Of a stretch of DNA of 64,000 bases, positions 33,247 to 41,805 are shown one piece after another. Under the pieces are notes generated by a model. The model was not told the DNA's origin and did not search any database. It saw only the letters and a program-made list of their open reading frames with translations. Location of the stretch: positions 186,001-250,000 of the forward strand of contig JACRLR010000018.1 of assembly GCA_016219645.1 (NCBI GenBank). Reading direction: 5' to 3'. The position numbers and the translations under genes are program-made. Each line of letters begins with the position of its first letter. The first letter of the stretch is position 1. The stretch is from Nitrospirota bacterium. GTDB lineage: Bacteria > Nitrospirota > Nitrospiria > Nitrospirales > Nitrospiraceae.

Positions 33247-34381
33247 CGGACTCATCCTCAAAGGGAAAAGCTGGTATTTGGAAGCTCGCATCGGCGGGAA
33301 GCGCTATCAAAAACGGCTGGGCAAGGGCATCACCAGAAAAATCGCTTTGGAATTGGCGCAAGTCGTGCGCGGCCAGATTCTCAAAGGCGAACTCGGGATC
33401 GGCGGAAAGAAGAAAAAGGACCTGAGCTTCAGCGAGGCCCGGAAGCGATTCGAGGACTGGATGCACAGCGACAAGAAGCCGAACACCATCCGCAGCTATG
33501 CCGCCTGCCTCCGTGCGCTGGAGAAAACCTTCGGCGGCCAGCGGTTGGGCCAGATCAGCACATGGCAGGTCGAAGCCTATCGGCAGAAACGGTCGAAGGG
33601 CGCGGCCCTGACGGAGCGACCCGACGATCTGAGCGACATCGAATGGAATCGGCGCTGCCAGCTCGCGCAGCGCGGCGCACCAATTCGAGTCAATCGAGAG
33701 TTGGCGGTCCTCAAAATGTTATTCAATCGATGCCGGGATTGGAACTTGTACGAGGGAGAAAATCCGGTCAGCAAGGTCAAGTTCCGCAAGGAGCCTCGGC
33801 GGCGGCTCCGGTTTCTGGAAGCCGAGGAAACGGACCGGCTGCTCGCCGCATGTGCTGAGCCTTTGAAGACCTTGGTGTTGGTCGGTATCAACTGCGGACT
33901 GAGAATTCACGCCGAGGCCTTGACGCTTCGGTGGGAGAATGTCGATTTGAAGCGCGCGACCCTCAGCGTCGAAAGTGCCTATGCGAAAAATCATCGCAGT
34001 CGATCCATTCCATTGAACTCCACGGTCAAGGCCGCGCTCGCCAATCTCCAGAAGACCGCTAAGAGCGACCTCGTCTTCGCCCAAGCCGATGGGCTGCCCT
34101 TTCGGTCGATCAAGACCGCCTTCGCGACGGCCTGCCGGAAGGCCAAGATCACTGACTGCACGCCGCACACTTTGCGACATACTTTCTGTTCGCGGCTGGT
34201 CATGTCGGGGGCAGATTTGCGAACGGTGCAGGAGTTGGGCGGCTGGCAGACCATTGGGATGGTCGAGCGCTATAGCCATCTCAGCCAGGCCCACAAGGCC
34301 GAGGCGGTCGAGCGGATTGGGGTAGAATTTCCCTATGGGATGCCATACCCTACGGACGAGGCGCTTGCAGTTGTGTCGTAA
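33233..34381 (+). CDS. int: Tyrosine integrase of element 1
   Basis: 382 residues. An N-terminal arm-binding domain (KGKSWYLEARIGGKRYQKRLGKGITRKIAL) and a core-binding domain (FEDWMHSDKKPNTIRSYAACLRALE) precede the catalytic domain. Catalytic residues are visible: Arg224 (GLRIHAEAL), His312 and Arg315 (HTLRHTF), Trp338 in the second-His position, and nucleophile Tyr347 (VERYSHLS). The gene ends 20 bases before the tRNA-Thr gene and points into it, as expected for an integrase next to its attachment site. Confidence 0.93.
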   Translation: MRRGDGLILKGKSWYLEARIGGKRYQKRLGKGITRKIALELAQVVRGQILKGELGIGGKKKKDLSFSEARKRFEDWMHSDKKPNTIRSYAACLRALEKTFGGQRLGQISTWQVEAYRQKRSKGAALTERPDDLSDIEWNRRCQLAQRGAPIRVNRELAVLKMLFNRCRDWNLYEGENPVSKVKFRKEPRRRLRFLEAEETDRLLAACAEPLKTLVLVGINCGLRIHAEALTLRWENVDLKRATLSVESAYAKNHRSRSIPLNSTVKAALANLQKTAKSDLVFAQADGLPFRSIKTAFATACRKAKITDCTPHTLRHTFCSRLVMSGADLRTVQELGGWQTIGMVERYSHLSQAHKAEAVERIGVEFPYGMPYPTDEALAVVS

Positions 34382-34401
34382 CCGTGTGATATTACGGGCA
34401 A

Positions 34402-34477
34402 GCCGGCGTAGCTCAGTTGGTAGAGCAGCGGTTTCGTAAACCGCAGGTCGTCCGTTCAATCCGGATCGCCGGCTCCA
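34402..34477 (+). tRNA. tRNA-Thr (CGT), restored at the junction of two elements
   Basis: Complete cloverleaf: acceptor GCCGGCG/CGCCGGC, D-arm GCTC/GAGC, anticodon stem GCGGT/ACCGC with anticodon CGT, T-arm GTCCG-TTCAATC-CGGAT, encoded CCA. Its 5' half (to 34442) is duplicated at 20781 and its 3' half (from 34433) at 54196, so it is flanked on both sides by an integrated element, and both integrases end close to it. Confidence 0.96.
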
Positions 34478-34482
34478 GTTTT

Positions 34483-35553
34483 TCAGCAGCTTAGAGAAGC
34501 CTCGCCAGATAAAATCTGGACCTGTGCTAAATTTGTGCTAAACGACCGTCCTGCTTCCAACGCGTCCACCCCTTCTCGAAGACTTTCCGGATAGTGATGG
34601 GCATAGCGCTGCGTCATGATTGGCGACCTATGACCGAGGAGCCGCTGCACCTTATACAGGTCTATCCCGGCCTGAACCATTCTCGTCACGAACGTATGGC
34701 GAAGATCGTGAAAATGAAGGTCTTGGATCTTCGCACTATCGAGCGCGGTGGTCAGAGCTCGCCGGATGTTGCTTCCGTCGAGGGTCGTCTGGGTTTCGCT
34801 GTAGAAGACGATATCAATCGTCCTTGGGCGCGCCGCGTATTTGCCTTTCAGGAGATCAAGCACGGTCGTGTTCACCGGGATCGTCCGTCGCTCGCCGTTT
34901 TTTGAACGAAAGACGGTGACCGTTCGACGGAACAGATCGACACCGGCCCAAGTAAGGGTCAGAATCTCCCCCATGCGCATGCCGGTATAGATGGCAAAGA
35001 CCAGGAGCTCCCGCAACCATGGAGCCGCAACAGGGAGAAGTCGCTGTTCTTCCTCCACGGTCAACCAGCGAACCCGCGTATTGTTTTCCTTCTCCATGGA
35101 GACACGGCAGACCGGGTTATCGGTACACCATTCCCACTCTCGACGAGCAAGATTGAACGCTTTCTTCAAGGTCGCGAGCTCCCGGTTAATCGTGGCCGGT
35201 TTCACCCCATCGGCATAGCGTTGGTTCTTGTAGGCGACAATCAGCTTCGGCGTGATGTGATCCAGCGTAGGATTCCCGAAGAACGCCTTCAGGTTTTTGA
35301 TGCTGGTGAGCTCTCGCCGATGATTAGCCCGCCTCGCCGCATGCTCACTTTCGTACCGATCCATCAGTTCCTTCAAAGTCCGATGTTGCGCTTCCGGTTT
35401 CTCGAAGAATCGGCCTTCGATAATCTGGACCTTCACCTTACCTAAGATCGCCTCAGCCAGCCGTTTATCAGCAGTCCCCGTCGACCGTCTGACCTGCTGG
35501 CCTTGATACGTAAACGACATCCACCACGTATTCCATCTCTTCACGAGTCCCAT
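34483..35553 (-). CDS. int: Tyrosine integrase of element 2
   Basis: 356 residues. SAM-like core-binding domain (residues 55-155), then a catalytic domain with Arg193 (TGMRMGEIL), a conserved Lys near 218, His282 and Arg285 (HDLRHTF), His308 (GHRSP) and Tyr347-equivalent Tyr317 (MTQRYAHH), so it appears active. It is only distantly related to integrase 1. The 3' end lies five bases from the tRNA. The C-terminal codons contain the tandem TTAGCACA units listed as a possible arm site. Degraded relatives are at 53932-54063 and 54244-54624. Confidence 0.93.
   Translation of the reverse strand: MGLVKRWNTWWMSFTYQGQQVRRSTGTADKRLAEAILGKVKVQIIEGRFFEKPEAQHRTLKELMDRYESEHAARRANHRRELTSIKNLKAFFGNPTLDHITPKLIVAYKNQRYADGVKPATINRELATLKKAFNLARREWEWCTDNPVCRVSMEKENNTRVRWLTVEEEQRLLPVAAPWLRELLVFAIYTGMRMGEILTLTWAGVDLFRRTVTVFRSKNGERRTIPVNTTVLDLLKGKYAARPRTIDIVFYSETQTTLDGSNIRRALTTALDSAKIQDLHFHDLRHTFVTRMVQAGIDLYKVQRLLGHRSPIMTQRYAHHYPESLREGVDALEAGRSFSTNLAQVQILSGEASLSC
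34523..34542. promoter_or_regulatory. Possible integrase arm-type site, left copy
   Basis: TGTGCTAAATTTGTGCTAAA, a tandem GTGCTAAA pair; 19 of 20 bases match 54047-54066 near the other end of element 2, in the same orientation. It also lies within the integrase 3' coding end, so shared ancestry of integrase genes is an alternative explanation. Confidence 0.4.
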
Positions 35554-35557
35554 TCGT

Positions 35558-35857
35558 TCACTCCTTTCCAGTGGGACTCGGTGTTATGGTTTCCCCGTGG
35601 CCGGGAGTATAGACGTCGCGCTTCGCTCTCGCAATCACTCTGTCCAGGTCGGAGTGGTCCACCCTCCGGGTGCCTATCTGGGGAGGTACGGACGTTTGCG
35701 TAGAAAAAGAGGACAGCCAGCGATCGATGTCCTGTTGATCAAACCGTACTAGTCCATGAATCTTCCGGCAGGGAATCTTGCCGTGCGCGGCCCAGAGATA
35801 GAGCGTGGACGGTTTGATGTTGAGCCGTGCTGAGAGGTCTTTTACCGTTAAGAGCAT
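35558..35857 (-). CDS. Helix-turn-helix excisionase-like protein of element 2
   Basis: 99 residues. LLTVKDLSARLNIKPSTLYLWAAHGKIPCRKIHGLVRFDQQDIDRWLSSF is a textbook MerR/AlpA-type HTH as used by excisionases. The C-terminus is disordered. It lies four bases upstream of the integrase gene on the same strand and is likely co-transcribed. Probably the recombination directionality factor or regulator. Confidence 0.8.
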   Translation of the reverse strand: MLLTVKDLSARLNIKPSTLYLWAAHGKIPCRKIHGLVRFDQQDIDRWLSSFSTQTSVPPQIGTRRVDHSDLDRVIARAKRDVYTPGHGETITPSPTGKE

Positions 35858-36115
35858 CGGTTACGATAGGAAGGGGGAGTCTGACGACGCCCCCTCACCT
35901 CCCCCCTGACATGGTGTGTCCGCGTGATCGCCGGCGTCGGATTCGGACCGCACTCCCAGTGGGTGCGAGCCGGCACCGCAGAGCAGCGGCCAGGCCTTCC
36001 GGGTGCCACTTCAGGCCTGTCCCCCGCGAAGGTGCCATCCCGCCTGCTTCTTCGACGCCCCACCCCTGTGCTGTGAAGGGTGGGGCTAGACATCGTGATA
36101 AAGAAAGAGGCGGAC

Positions 36116-36619
36116 ATGGCTATTCCCGGTTCCCAGGGCATGCTGCATGGGCCACGGCAGCCGACGCCGAGGCATGAATACGCCGTGCCGCGATACCAGG
36201 TCACGCTCGTCCGCGACAACCGGGCCGTCCCGCCTTCGTTGCCGTTGACCACTTCGGTCGCTGCTGCGGTCATCCTCAGACCGCTCTTTGCAGGACTGGA
36301 CCGCGAACAATTCCTGGTCTGCGGGCTGGATGCCAAGCATGCCATCATCGGCGTCAATCTCGTCTCGATCGGCTCCCTGACCTTGGCCATCGTGCATCCG
36401 CGGGAAGTATTCAAACCGCTGATCCTGATGAATGCTGCGGCCTGGATCTGTGCGCACAATCACCCCTCCGGCGATCCCACCCCCAGCCCAGAGGATCGTG
36501 TGCTTACCAGCCGACTCCGGCAGGGTGCCGACCTGCTCGGCATCACGCTCTTGGATCATCTCATCCTCGCTGACGAGCGCTGCTACAGCTTCGCCGATCA
36601 GGGCTGGCCCGGCGTGTGA
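36116..36619 (+). CDS. radC: RadC-like JAB-domain protein (second copy)
   Basis: 167 residues from the ATG at 36116, preceded by AGAGGCGG; a GTG at 36080 is possible. The JAMM signature HNHPSGDPTPSPED is present, with VSIGSLTLAIVHPREVFKPLIL before it. Like the element 1 copy it lacks the N-terminal domain. The DNA around the metal motif is almost identical in the two copies, so one element's copy probably comes from a recent common ancestor of the other. Confidence 0.82.
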   Translation: MAIPGSQGMLHGPRQPTPRHEYAVPRYQVTLVRDNRAVPPSLPLTTSVAAAVILRPLFAGLDREQFLVCGLDAKHAIIGVNLVSIGSLTLAIVHPREVFKPLILMNAAAWICAHNHPSGDPTPSPEDRVLTSRLRQGADLLGITLLDHLILADERCYSFADQGWPGV

Positions 36620-36740
36620 GGGCTGAGGCCCGCATGAGCCGGAGGCCCACGATCACGACGGACGCGGTCAACGCGCCACGCCCCGCGACTCGGAATCGTC
36701 CCTGCCCCGGACTCTTGCGGGGGGCAGGAAACGTGTCTCG

Positions 36741-37193
36741 TTATCGAACCAACGCCTTCAGTTGATCTTTGTCCAATTTACTCCCGAATTCCCGTTCTAC
36801 CCGTTCGGCCATCTCTTGCCACGTTCGCCCCGCGGCTTTCATCGCTCTCAGGACCGCCAATGCCTTTGCCAAGGAGCGATCCTCATGGGCATCGGGCTCC
36901 CGGGTCCCGAGGCCTAAGGCTTTTCCCAGTTCCGCCCGCAAGGAGTCTTTCAGGTCCTCTCGCTTCAGGGGAGTCCTGTCGACAGGCCTCGACTCTTTGA
37001 CTCGGCGAGGACGATCCCAATAGGGGGTCTTGCATTTGGGGCAGCGCAAGGGCTTCGACGGACGACGAGGCCACCAGGTGTTCCCACACCGGAGACAGGT
37101 GTGCTGATGCAGGACCGCCTGTTCCCCACGTCCTTGTACGAGTACTCGCTTGATAACAGGGGCGACCCGTAAGTTGTTGGAAAGAGGCATCAT
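36741..37193 (-). CDS. Zinc-ribbon helical protein of element 2
   Basis: 150 residues. An N-terminal zinc ribbon, CLRCGNTWWPRRPSKPLRCPKC, is followed by a charged linker and a helical C-terminus (LAKALAVLRAMKAAGRTWQEMAERVEREFGSKLDKDQLKALV) that may be a DNA-binding HTH of resolvase type. It lies seven bases after the HTH gene at 37200 on the same strand. Probably a regulator of the island; not a recognised family. Confidence 0.6.
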   Translation of the reverse strand: MMPLSNNLRVAPVIKRVLVQGRGEQAVLHQHTCLRCGNTWWPRRPSKPLRCPKCKTPYWDRPRRVKESRPVDRTPLKREDLKDSLRAELGKALGLGTREPDAHEDRSLAKALAVLRAMKAAGRTWQEMAERVEREFGSKLDKDQLKALVR

Positions 37194-37199
37194 CCGTCC

Positions 37200-37472
37200 C
37201 TAGAAATAGCACCCCCGTTTTACCAGCCGGGGGCTTTTTGCGGGGCGCGCCGCCGGCCTTGGCCGGCGATCGCGCCCTGCACTCTCGCTTTTGCCATTGA
37301 GACGCAGCACGCGGCTTCGTCCGTTGCGTTCCATCGCCCATCGGACTTTCGCGAGATCGAACCGCGCCATGCGACACATCCATTGAACGGGGATCTCCTC
37401 CTTGCGGTAGCCCCGTTGAATCGACTTCACGCCCATACGAAGTTCCGCCGCCAATTCCTTCACCGTGAGCAA
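37200..37472 (-). CDS. Helix-turn-helix protein of element 2
   Basis: 90 residues. LTVKELAAELRMGVKSIQRGYRKEEIPVQWMCRMARFDLAKVRWAM has the MerR/AlpA excisionase layout. The C-terminal half is very basic and probably disordered. The pair with the zinc-ribbon gene is the second regulatory unit of the island. A GC-rich stem CCCCCG/CGGGGG overlaps its 3' end. Confidence 0.6.
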   Translation of the reverse strand: MLTVKELAAELRMGVKSIQRGYRKEEIPVQWMCRMARFDLAKVRWAMERNGRSRVLRLNGKSESAGRDRRPRPAARPAKSPRLVKRGCYF

Positions 37473-37855
37473 CTCCTGCTTCTTGCCCAGTCCTTTCTTC
37501 CGGTGCAGCTCAGCACGGCGCTGACCATACCGGTGTGAGTGAGTGTAGGGAAGTACCCTGCTTGGGCCTGCTTGGGACAGTTAGGGACGATAGTCAGAAG
37601 CAAGCCGAATGGAATGTAACTTCGGGGGTACACAGATAGAAATTATTACTGTTATGTAAGAAGGGCGAGCAGGGATCTGGCTAGCTAACGAGCATGCAAA
37701 ATGGATAAATTGCGTGAAACAAGCGTGCTCTACGTGTCAATCCCGACAGGATTGAACGTAGGTGACGGGGATGACTGGTTGATTTCCAGAGCCACTCCCT
37801 CCCAAGTTGGCGTGCTTTCTCAGAGGGAAAGGGGTATTCTTCCGCGCAATGGTCC
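37473..37855. other. Intergenic region between regulators and metal cargo
   Basis: About 380 bases without a credible gene. It becomes AT-richer than its neighbours (near 37620-37700) and contains a small palindrome TCAATCCCGACAGGATTGA at 37738-37756. It probably holds divergent promoters and marks a junction between the island core and its cargo. Confidence 0.45.
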
Positions 37856-38890
37856 ATGAGAACATTACCTATGCGATTTCAAATCCTTGGGCATGACCAC
37901 CACCCCCAGAACGATACCGACACCTACAACCACGATCATACCCATGGCACCCTCGATCCAATCCTACTGACGACAGAGAAAGGGATTTGGGCGGTTAAAT
38001 GGTCGATGGTCGGATTACTCCTGACTGCCCTCCTGCAAGCGGCGGTTGTCGTGTTCACCTCCAGCGTAGCTCTCCTCGCCGATACGATCCATAACTTTGG
38101 CGACGCGGCGACGGCGGTCCCCCTGTGGATTGCATTCTTGATGGCCCAAAGGAAGCCGAACAAGAAATTTAGTTATGGTTATGGACGTATTGAAGATCTC
38201 GCTGGAATCGTGATTGTGTTCATCATGTTCGCCAGCGGACTGATGGCCGCCTACGAATCCATAAGCCGACTGTTCCAGCCTCAGGAGATCCACCACCTGA
38301 GCGCGGTAGTCATGGCATCTCTGATGGGCTTTACCGGCAATGAACTCGTCGCGAGGTTGCGGATTCGTGTTGGGAAAGAGATTAGCAGTGCGGCACTCGT
38401 CGCCGATGGTTTTCACGCTCGCACGGACGCATTGACAAGTCTAGGAGTGCTGCTTGGTGCGGTTGGTGTATGGCTGGGATATCCTCAGGCTGATCCATTC
38501 GTCGGGCTTGTCATTACACTCGTGATTTTCAAGATCGTGTGGGAGTCAGGAAAATCTCTGTTTTCGCGCCTGCTCGATGGGGTCGATCCCGAGGTCATCG
38601 ATGAGGTGACGCATTCAGCGCAACACGTGCCTGATGTCCTAGAAGTCGCGGAAGTGAGAGTCCGATGGGTGGGGCATCGACTGCTGGCCGATGTCAATAT
38701 CGCCGTGAAATCTGATCTCTCGGTCGAACAAGGCCATGAGATTGCCCATGAAGTGCGGCATCAGCTCTTGCATCATTTGCCGTACCTTGGCAATGCCACG
38801 ATTCATGTCGATCCTGCCACAGCGTCAGGCGAACAGCATCATCGGATTGGGAATCATGAACATGACGAACTGCCGACCCATTCACACTAA
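37856..38890 (+). CDS. Cation diffusion facilitator (Zn/Co/Ni/Cd exporter, CDF family)
   Basis: 344 residues; an alternative start is the ATG at 37871. His-rich N-terminus (GHDHHPQND, NHDHTHG) and C-terminus (HHRIGNHEHDELPTHSH) flank six membrane helices. The transport-site motifs are ADTIHNFGD in helix 2 and ADGFHARTD in helix 5 (H-x3-D each), the usual Zn/Co pattern. The C-terminal cytosolic domain (VEVRVRWVGHRLLADVNIAVK) is the ferredoxin-like metal-sensing fold. It exports divalent metal against protons. Confidence 0.92.
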   Translation: MRTLPMRFQILGHDHHPQNDTDTYNHDHTHGTLDPILLTTEKGIWAVKWSMVGLLLTALLQAAVVVFTSSVALLADTIHNFGDAATAVPLWIAFLMAQRKPNKKFSYGYGRIEDLAGIVIVFIMFASGLMAAYESISRLFQPQEIHHLSAVVMASLMGFTGNELVARLRIRVGKEISSAALVADGFHARTDALTSLGVLLGAVGVWLGYPQADPFVGLVITLVIFKIVWESGKSLFSRLLDGVDPEVIDEVTHSAQHVPDVLEVAEVRVRWVGHRLLADVNIAVKSDLSVEQGHEIAHEVRHQLLHHLPYLGNATIHVDPATASGEQHHRIGNHEHDELPTHSH

Positions 38891-39056
38891 CCATGTGCAA
38901 ACGGGGCAACGCCAGATGACTAACCGTCATATTACGGCATCCCCCCATGTCGCCTGTTTGGGACACTCGAGCCTATGACTTGAGTGAAGCAATTTTTGAA
39001 TAATGCGGGAATGAATGATTGGACGATTGGCCTTTACGCTGAGAAAGAGGTGGACG

Positions 39057-39794
39057 ATGACACGTCTAGTACGCCTTCTTGGATCCATTCTGTTGGTGGC
39101 AAGTTCAAGTGTTCTAACAGCCTCCGTTTATGGGGAGGAAGCTTTATTTGGAACGCCCAAAGGAGCCGAAGGCACTCGCATCTTCAAAGCGGCTGAACAT
39201 CCATTTTATAGTGGTACGTTCCACCTCAAGGGTGCCGGGACGACCCTCGTAGGGAGTATGCAGGACCGGGCTCCCTGGGACCACCTCGATTACGCCGGCA
39301 AACACCTGAATCCAGTGCAAGGGACCATCGAGATTGATGTGAACGAACCCACGAACAGTGGCCAGGTGGTTGCTGAGTTTGTTGAGGGCGCCGACCGGTA
39401 TCGGATCGTCTTTGACCGGTTTGCCGCGAAAGCTCCGTTCCAGGACGGAGGCGTTGCTACGAGGATTTATGAACATGGTGACTCCGGAAACGGCGATTCC
39501 TTGTATCCAAAAACGTGGCTCTATCTTGCTGGCTGGGGCACCGCCACGATGCACAAGAACGATCAGGTGCTCTACAAGGACTACGATGCCCATTTCATGG
39601 TCATGGAACGATCCCGTGATCCAAAAACCCATGAGATTCACTATCACGTGAAGCGAACGCTACCTGGGGGAGAAACCGATCCAGCCGGAATGGAAATCGA
39701 TCTCTGGGTCCGGTCGAAAGAACAAAACGCGAATAATTTTCCTCCCTTTGAGACCTTTGTTCATCTGTGCTGGGAAGAAGTCACCTGGCGGTAA
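39057..39794 (+). CDS. Exported protein of unknown function
   Basis: 245 residues from the ATG at 39057, which follows AAGAGGTGGACG; an ATG at 39015 gives a worse signal peptide. The signal ends near LTASVYGEE. The mature part is beta-rich (HPFYSGTFHLKGAGTTLVGSMQ; GTIEIDVNEPTNSGQVVAEFVEG; RIYEHGDSGNGDSLYPKTWLYLAGWGTATM) and could bind a ligand in the periplasm. Context is metal and stress cargo. No family recognised. Confidence 0.65.
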   Translation: MTRLVRLLGSILLVASSSVLTASVYGEEALFGTPKGAEGTRIFKAAEHPFYSGTFHLKGAGTTLVGSMQDRAPWDHLDYAGKHLNPVQGTIEIDVNEPTNSGQVVAEFVEGADRYRIVFDRFAAKAPFQDGGVATRIYEHGDSGNGDSLYPKTWLYLAGWGTATMHKNDQVLYKDYDAHFMVMERSRDPKTHEIHYHVKRTLPGGETDPAGMEIDLWVRSKEQNANNFPPFETFVHLCWEEVTWR

Positions 39795-39923
39795 CAAAGC
39801 TCTTCGTTAACTACTGCCCCCAGTAGACGGGACAGGTCCTCAATCCTCGCGATCAATTCCCGTGTTTTCCGAGACCCATTGAAGAAACCTTTTGCTCGCG
39901 CATGGGACCATCGGACACACCAC

Positions 39924-40304
39924 TCAACCCTCTCCGTGATCCTCCACTGGCACATGGTCGCACGGCAGCGGAGATTGGACCAGGATACACACCATGTTCT
40001 CGGAGGCGTGAGTATTGCGAATCGAGTGAGGCACGTCTTTCGAGACCAGGACCAAGTCCCCTGCATTTACGGGATATCGATCCGCCCCAACTACGCACTC
40101 ACCGCTGCCTTCCACAAAATAAAGGATCTCGTCCGAGATGGGGTGCCGATGTAGCGGATTCTGCTGGCTCGGCGCAATGCAGTACATGTTGAAGTGTATG
40201 TTGGAGGTCTCGAAAAGGCGTTTTCGTACAAAGGTTCGTTTTCGAAACTCCTTTGCTTCTTTGAGGCTGAAATGCTTTTTCTTCTCACTTCCGACCGGTT
40301 TCAT
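39924..40304 (-). CDS. Cupin-domain protein
   Basis: 126 residues. A single conserved barrel: PLHRHPISDEILYFVEGSGECVVG (cupin motif 1 with His, His and Glu) and GDLVLVSKDVPHSIRNTH (motif 2 with the third His), so the metal site looks complete. No signal peptide. It lies 18 bases downstream of the propeller gene on the same strand. Substrate cannot be told. The bases after its stop contain a further open minus-strand frame (RELIARIEDLSRLLGAVVNEEL) that may be a decayed extension. Confidence 0.8.
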   Translation of the reverse strand: MKPVGSEKKKHFSLKEAKEFRKRTFVRKRLFETSNIHFNMYCIAPSQQNPLHRHPISDEILYFVEGSGECVVGADRYPVNAGDLVLVSKDVPHSIRNTHASENMVCILVQSPLPCDHVPVEDHGEG

Positions 40305-40322
40305 ACGGATTCCTCCTTCCGG

Positions 40323-41435
40323 TCACTCCTGACCTTCACCTGTGAATATGGCTCCCACGGCAAGCCTCTTAGGAGAGGGGCCAACTTTGACTGTCGCGAC
40401 CACCTTCTGCTGCACCACATCTATGACCGTCACGTCATTCGAGCCCGAATTGCTCACCACTGCCAGATCCCCATTCGGTGTGAACCCGATCCAGTTGGGG
40501 TCACGACCAACCAAGACACGGCCAAGAATCTTGTGGTCGTTCGTATCCATGATGGTCACGTCATTGGTCGTCTGGGTAGACAGCCAGAGTTGTGTCCCAT
40601 CTGGAGTAAGGGCCAGTCCATGTGCATCTTTGCCTTCCACCGCAAACTTGGGCTCACATAGGGCAATACGGTCTATCACCTGATTCTTGGCAGGATCGAT
40701 AATCAATGCCCCGTTCAGCCACCGGATAGTCTGGTAAACCTTCTTCCCGTTTGGGGCAACGACCACCACGCGAGGAAACGCTAGGAGGGAAGTCTCGCTG
40801 GTGACCTGCCACACTACCGGGTCGAGTGCCACGAGCTTCATGTCGCCTTCGCTCGTAACATAGATCGTCTTCCCGTCAGGACTGCGGAGGGCAATGTGGG
40901 GTTTGCGCCCGATCGCTACCACCTTGATCACCTCTCTTTTAGCCACCTCGACGACGGCTATAGCGTCGGCTTGGTTGAGCGCCACGAAAAGGTAGCGGCC
41001 GTCGGCCGATACGGCAATTTGATGAGGGCCTCGGCCCACCTCAATGTTCGCTACCACTTCGTTCTTTGTGGGATCGATGAATGACACCGTACCATCGCCT
41101 TCATTTGAAACAAAAACAGCCGTGCCGTCAGGCGCGATGACCACTCCGTGCGGTTTGGCACCTGTTTTGATATGGGCCATCAAACGCCCGTGTTCAGGGT
41201 CTACCACCGAAACACCATCCCCATCGAAGTTCGTAATGAAGGCTCGAACCGCCTTCGGGGATTTGTTCTGGGTTCTGGCGTCCTGTGCCAGACTGGCGGC
41301 AGACGCATCACTGAGTAGCAAGAAGACGAAAAGCACGGTTGCGTTCTTGAAGGAAAGAGAACATAGGTGCTTTAGCCACCCGGCGATCTTATGAAGTCCT
41401 ACACAGGTTGAGTCTTTTTGGGTGATATGGTTCAT
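40323..41435 (-). CDS. YncE-like seven-bladed beta-propeller protein, exported
   Basis: 370 residues. A long signal region (LFVFLLLSDASAASLAQ) is followed by repeats of about 42 residues of the type GVSVVDPEHGRLMAHIKTGAKPHGVVIAPDGTAVFVSNEGDGT, at least seven in number, as in surface or periplasmic YVTN/YncE propellers. Such proteins often accompany metal resistance or cytochrome genes and may bind metals or quinoproteins' partners; no catalytic residue is evident. It is the first gene of a minus-strand pair with the cupin. Confidence 0.85.
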   Translation of the reverse strand: MNHITQKDSTCVGLHKIAGWLKHLCSLSFKNATVLFVFLLLSDASAASLAQDARTQNKSPKAVRAFITNFDGDGVSVVDPEHGRLMAHIKTGAKPHGVVIAPDGTAVFVSNEGDGTVSFIDPTKNEVVANIEVGRGPHQIAVSADGRYLFVALNQADAIAVVEVAKREVIKVVAIGRKPHIALRSPDGKTIYVTSEGDMKLVALDPVVWQVTSETSLLAFPRVVVVAPNGKKVYQTIRWLNGALIIDPAKNQVIDRIALCEPKFAVEGKDAHGLALTPDGTQLWLSTQTTNDVTIMDTNDHKILGRVLVGRDPNWIGFTPNGDLAVVSNSGSNDVTVIDVVQQKVVATVKVGPSPKRLAVGAIFTGEGQE

Positions 41436-41448
41436 TTTGAGCTCTCCT

Positions 41449-41748
41449 TTACAATTGGTGTGCGGTCACTGGTGGCGCCTGGCTTTTGACACCAAGCTGG
41501 AATGCCAGAGCCGTTATGAGCAAGAGGGTCGCGATCAATCCAAAAGAAGCCCGAAAGTTCTGGCCACCCCACAACCCAATCAGCAGCCCTGCCAAAATCG
41601 GTCCTGCAGCATGGCCCACATCGAAGAGGGTGCCGAAGGCGCCCATCGCGGATCCCAGGTGGGCTTCTTTGCAGAAATCAGCGACCAACGCCGCAGCCGA
41701 CGAGGTGAACATGGCCTCTCCAGTCCCGAAGCAAGCCGCCAAAAACAT
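41449..41748 (-). pseudogene. MFS transporter, C-terminal fragment
   Basis: About 100 residues (GTGEAMFTSSAAALVADFCKEAHLGSAMGAFGTLFDVGHAAGPILAGLLIGLWGGQNFRASFGLI) match the second half of a major-facilitator transporter of about 400 residues. A stop codon lies just upstream in the frame and the sequence further upstream is unrelated. The gene is truncated by more than half and almost certainly dead. It may be the remains of the transporter that usually accompanies ChrB-type genes. Confidence 0.75.
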
Positions 41749-41805
41749 AACCTGCGAGATCTGGGCTCATGAAGTCGGTACTGGCAATCGAGCACATTGG
41801 GCCCG

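Larger units (their letters stand above)
20781..34442. mobile_element. Element 1: 13.6-kb phage-derived or satellite-like integrative element in tRNA-Thr
   Basis: Bounded by a perfect 41-bp direct repeat made of the tRNA-Thr 5' half. A tyrosine integrase gene lies 20 bases inside the right end. The interior holds about 25 small genes, nearly all on the + strand and many overlapping by four bases (ATGA): an RHH protein, an excisionase-like HTH protein, a replication protein, a large terminase subunit, a tail-tip remnant, HNH and RadC proteins. No portal, capsid, head protease, tail tube or lysis gene is recognisable. A phage satellite or a degraded prophage would both fit. Confidence 0.85.

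Noticed and set aside
37200-37245. CCCCCG/CGGGGG stem with T-run as a + strand terminator
   Set aside because: No + strand gene ends there, and the stem overlaps the end of a minus-strand gene, so its role is unclear.
39804-39923. Minus-strand frame with RELIARIEDLSRLLGAVVNEEL after the cupin gene
   Set aside because: It looks helical and plausible but has no start or ribosome site and overlaps the cupin; noted only in the cupin entry.
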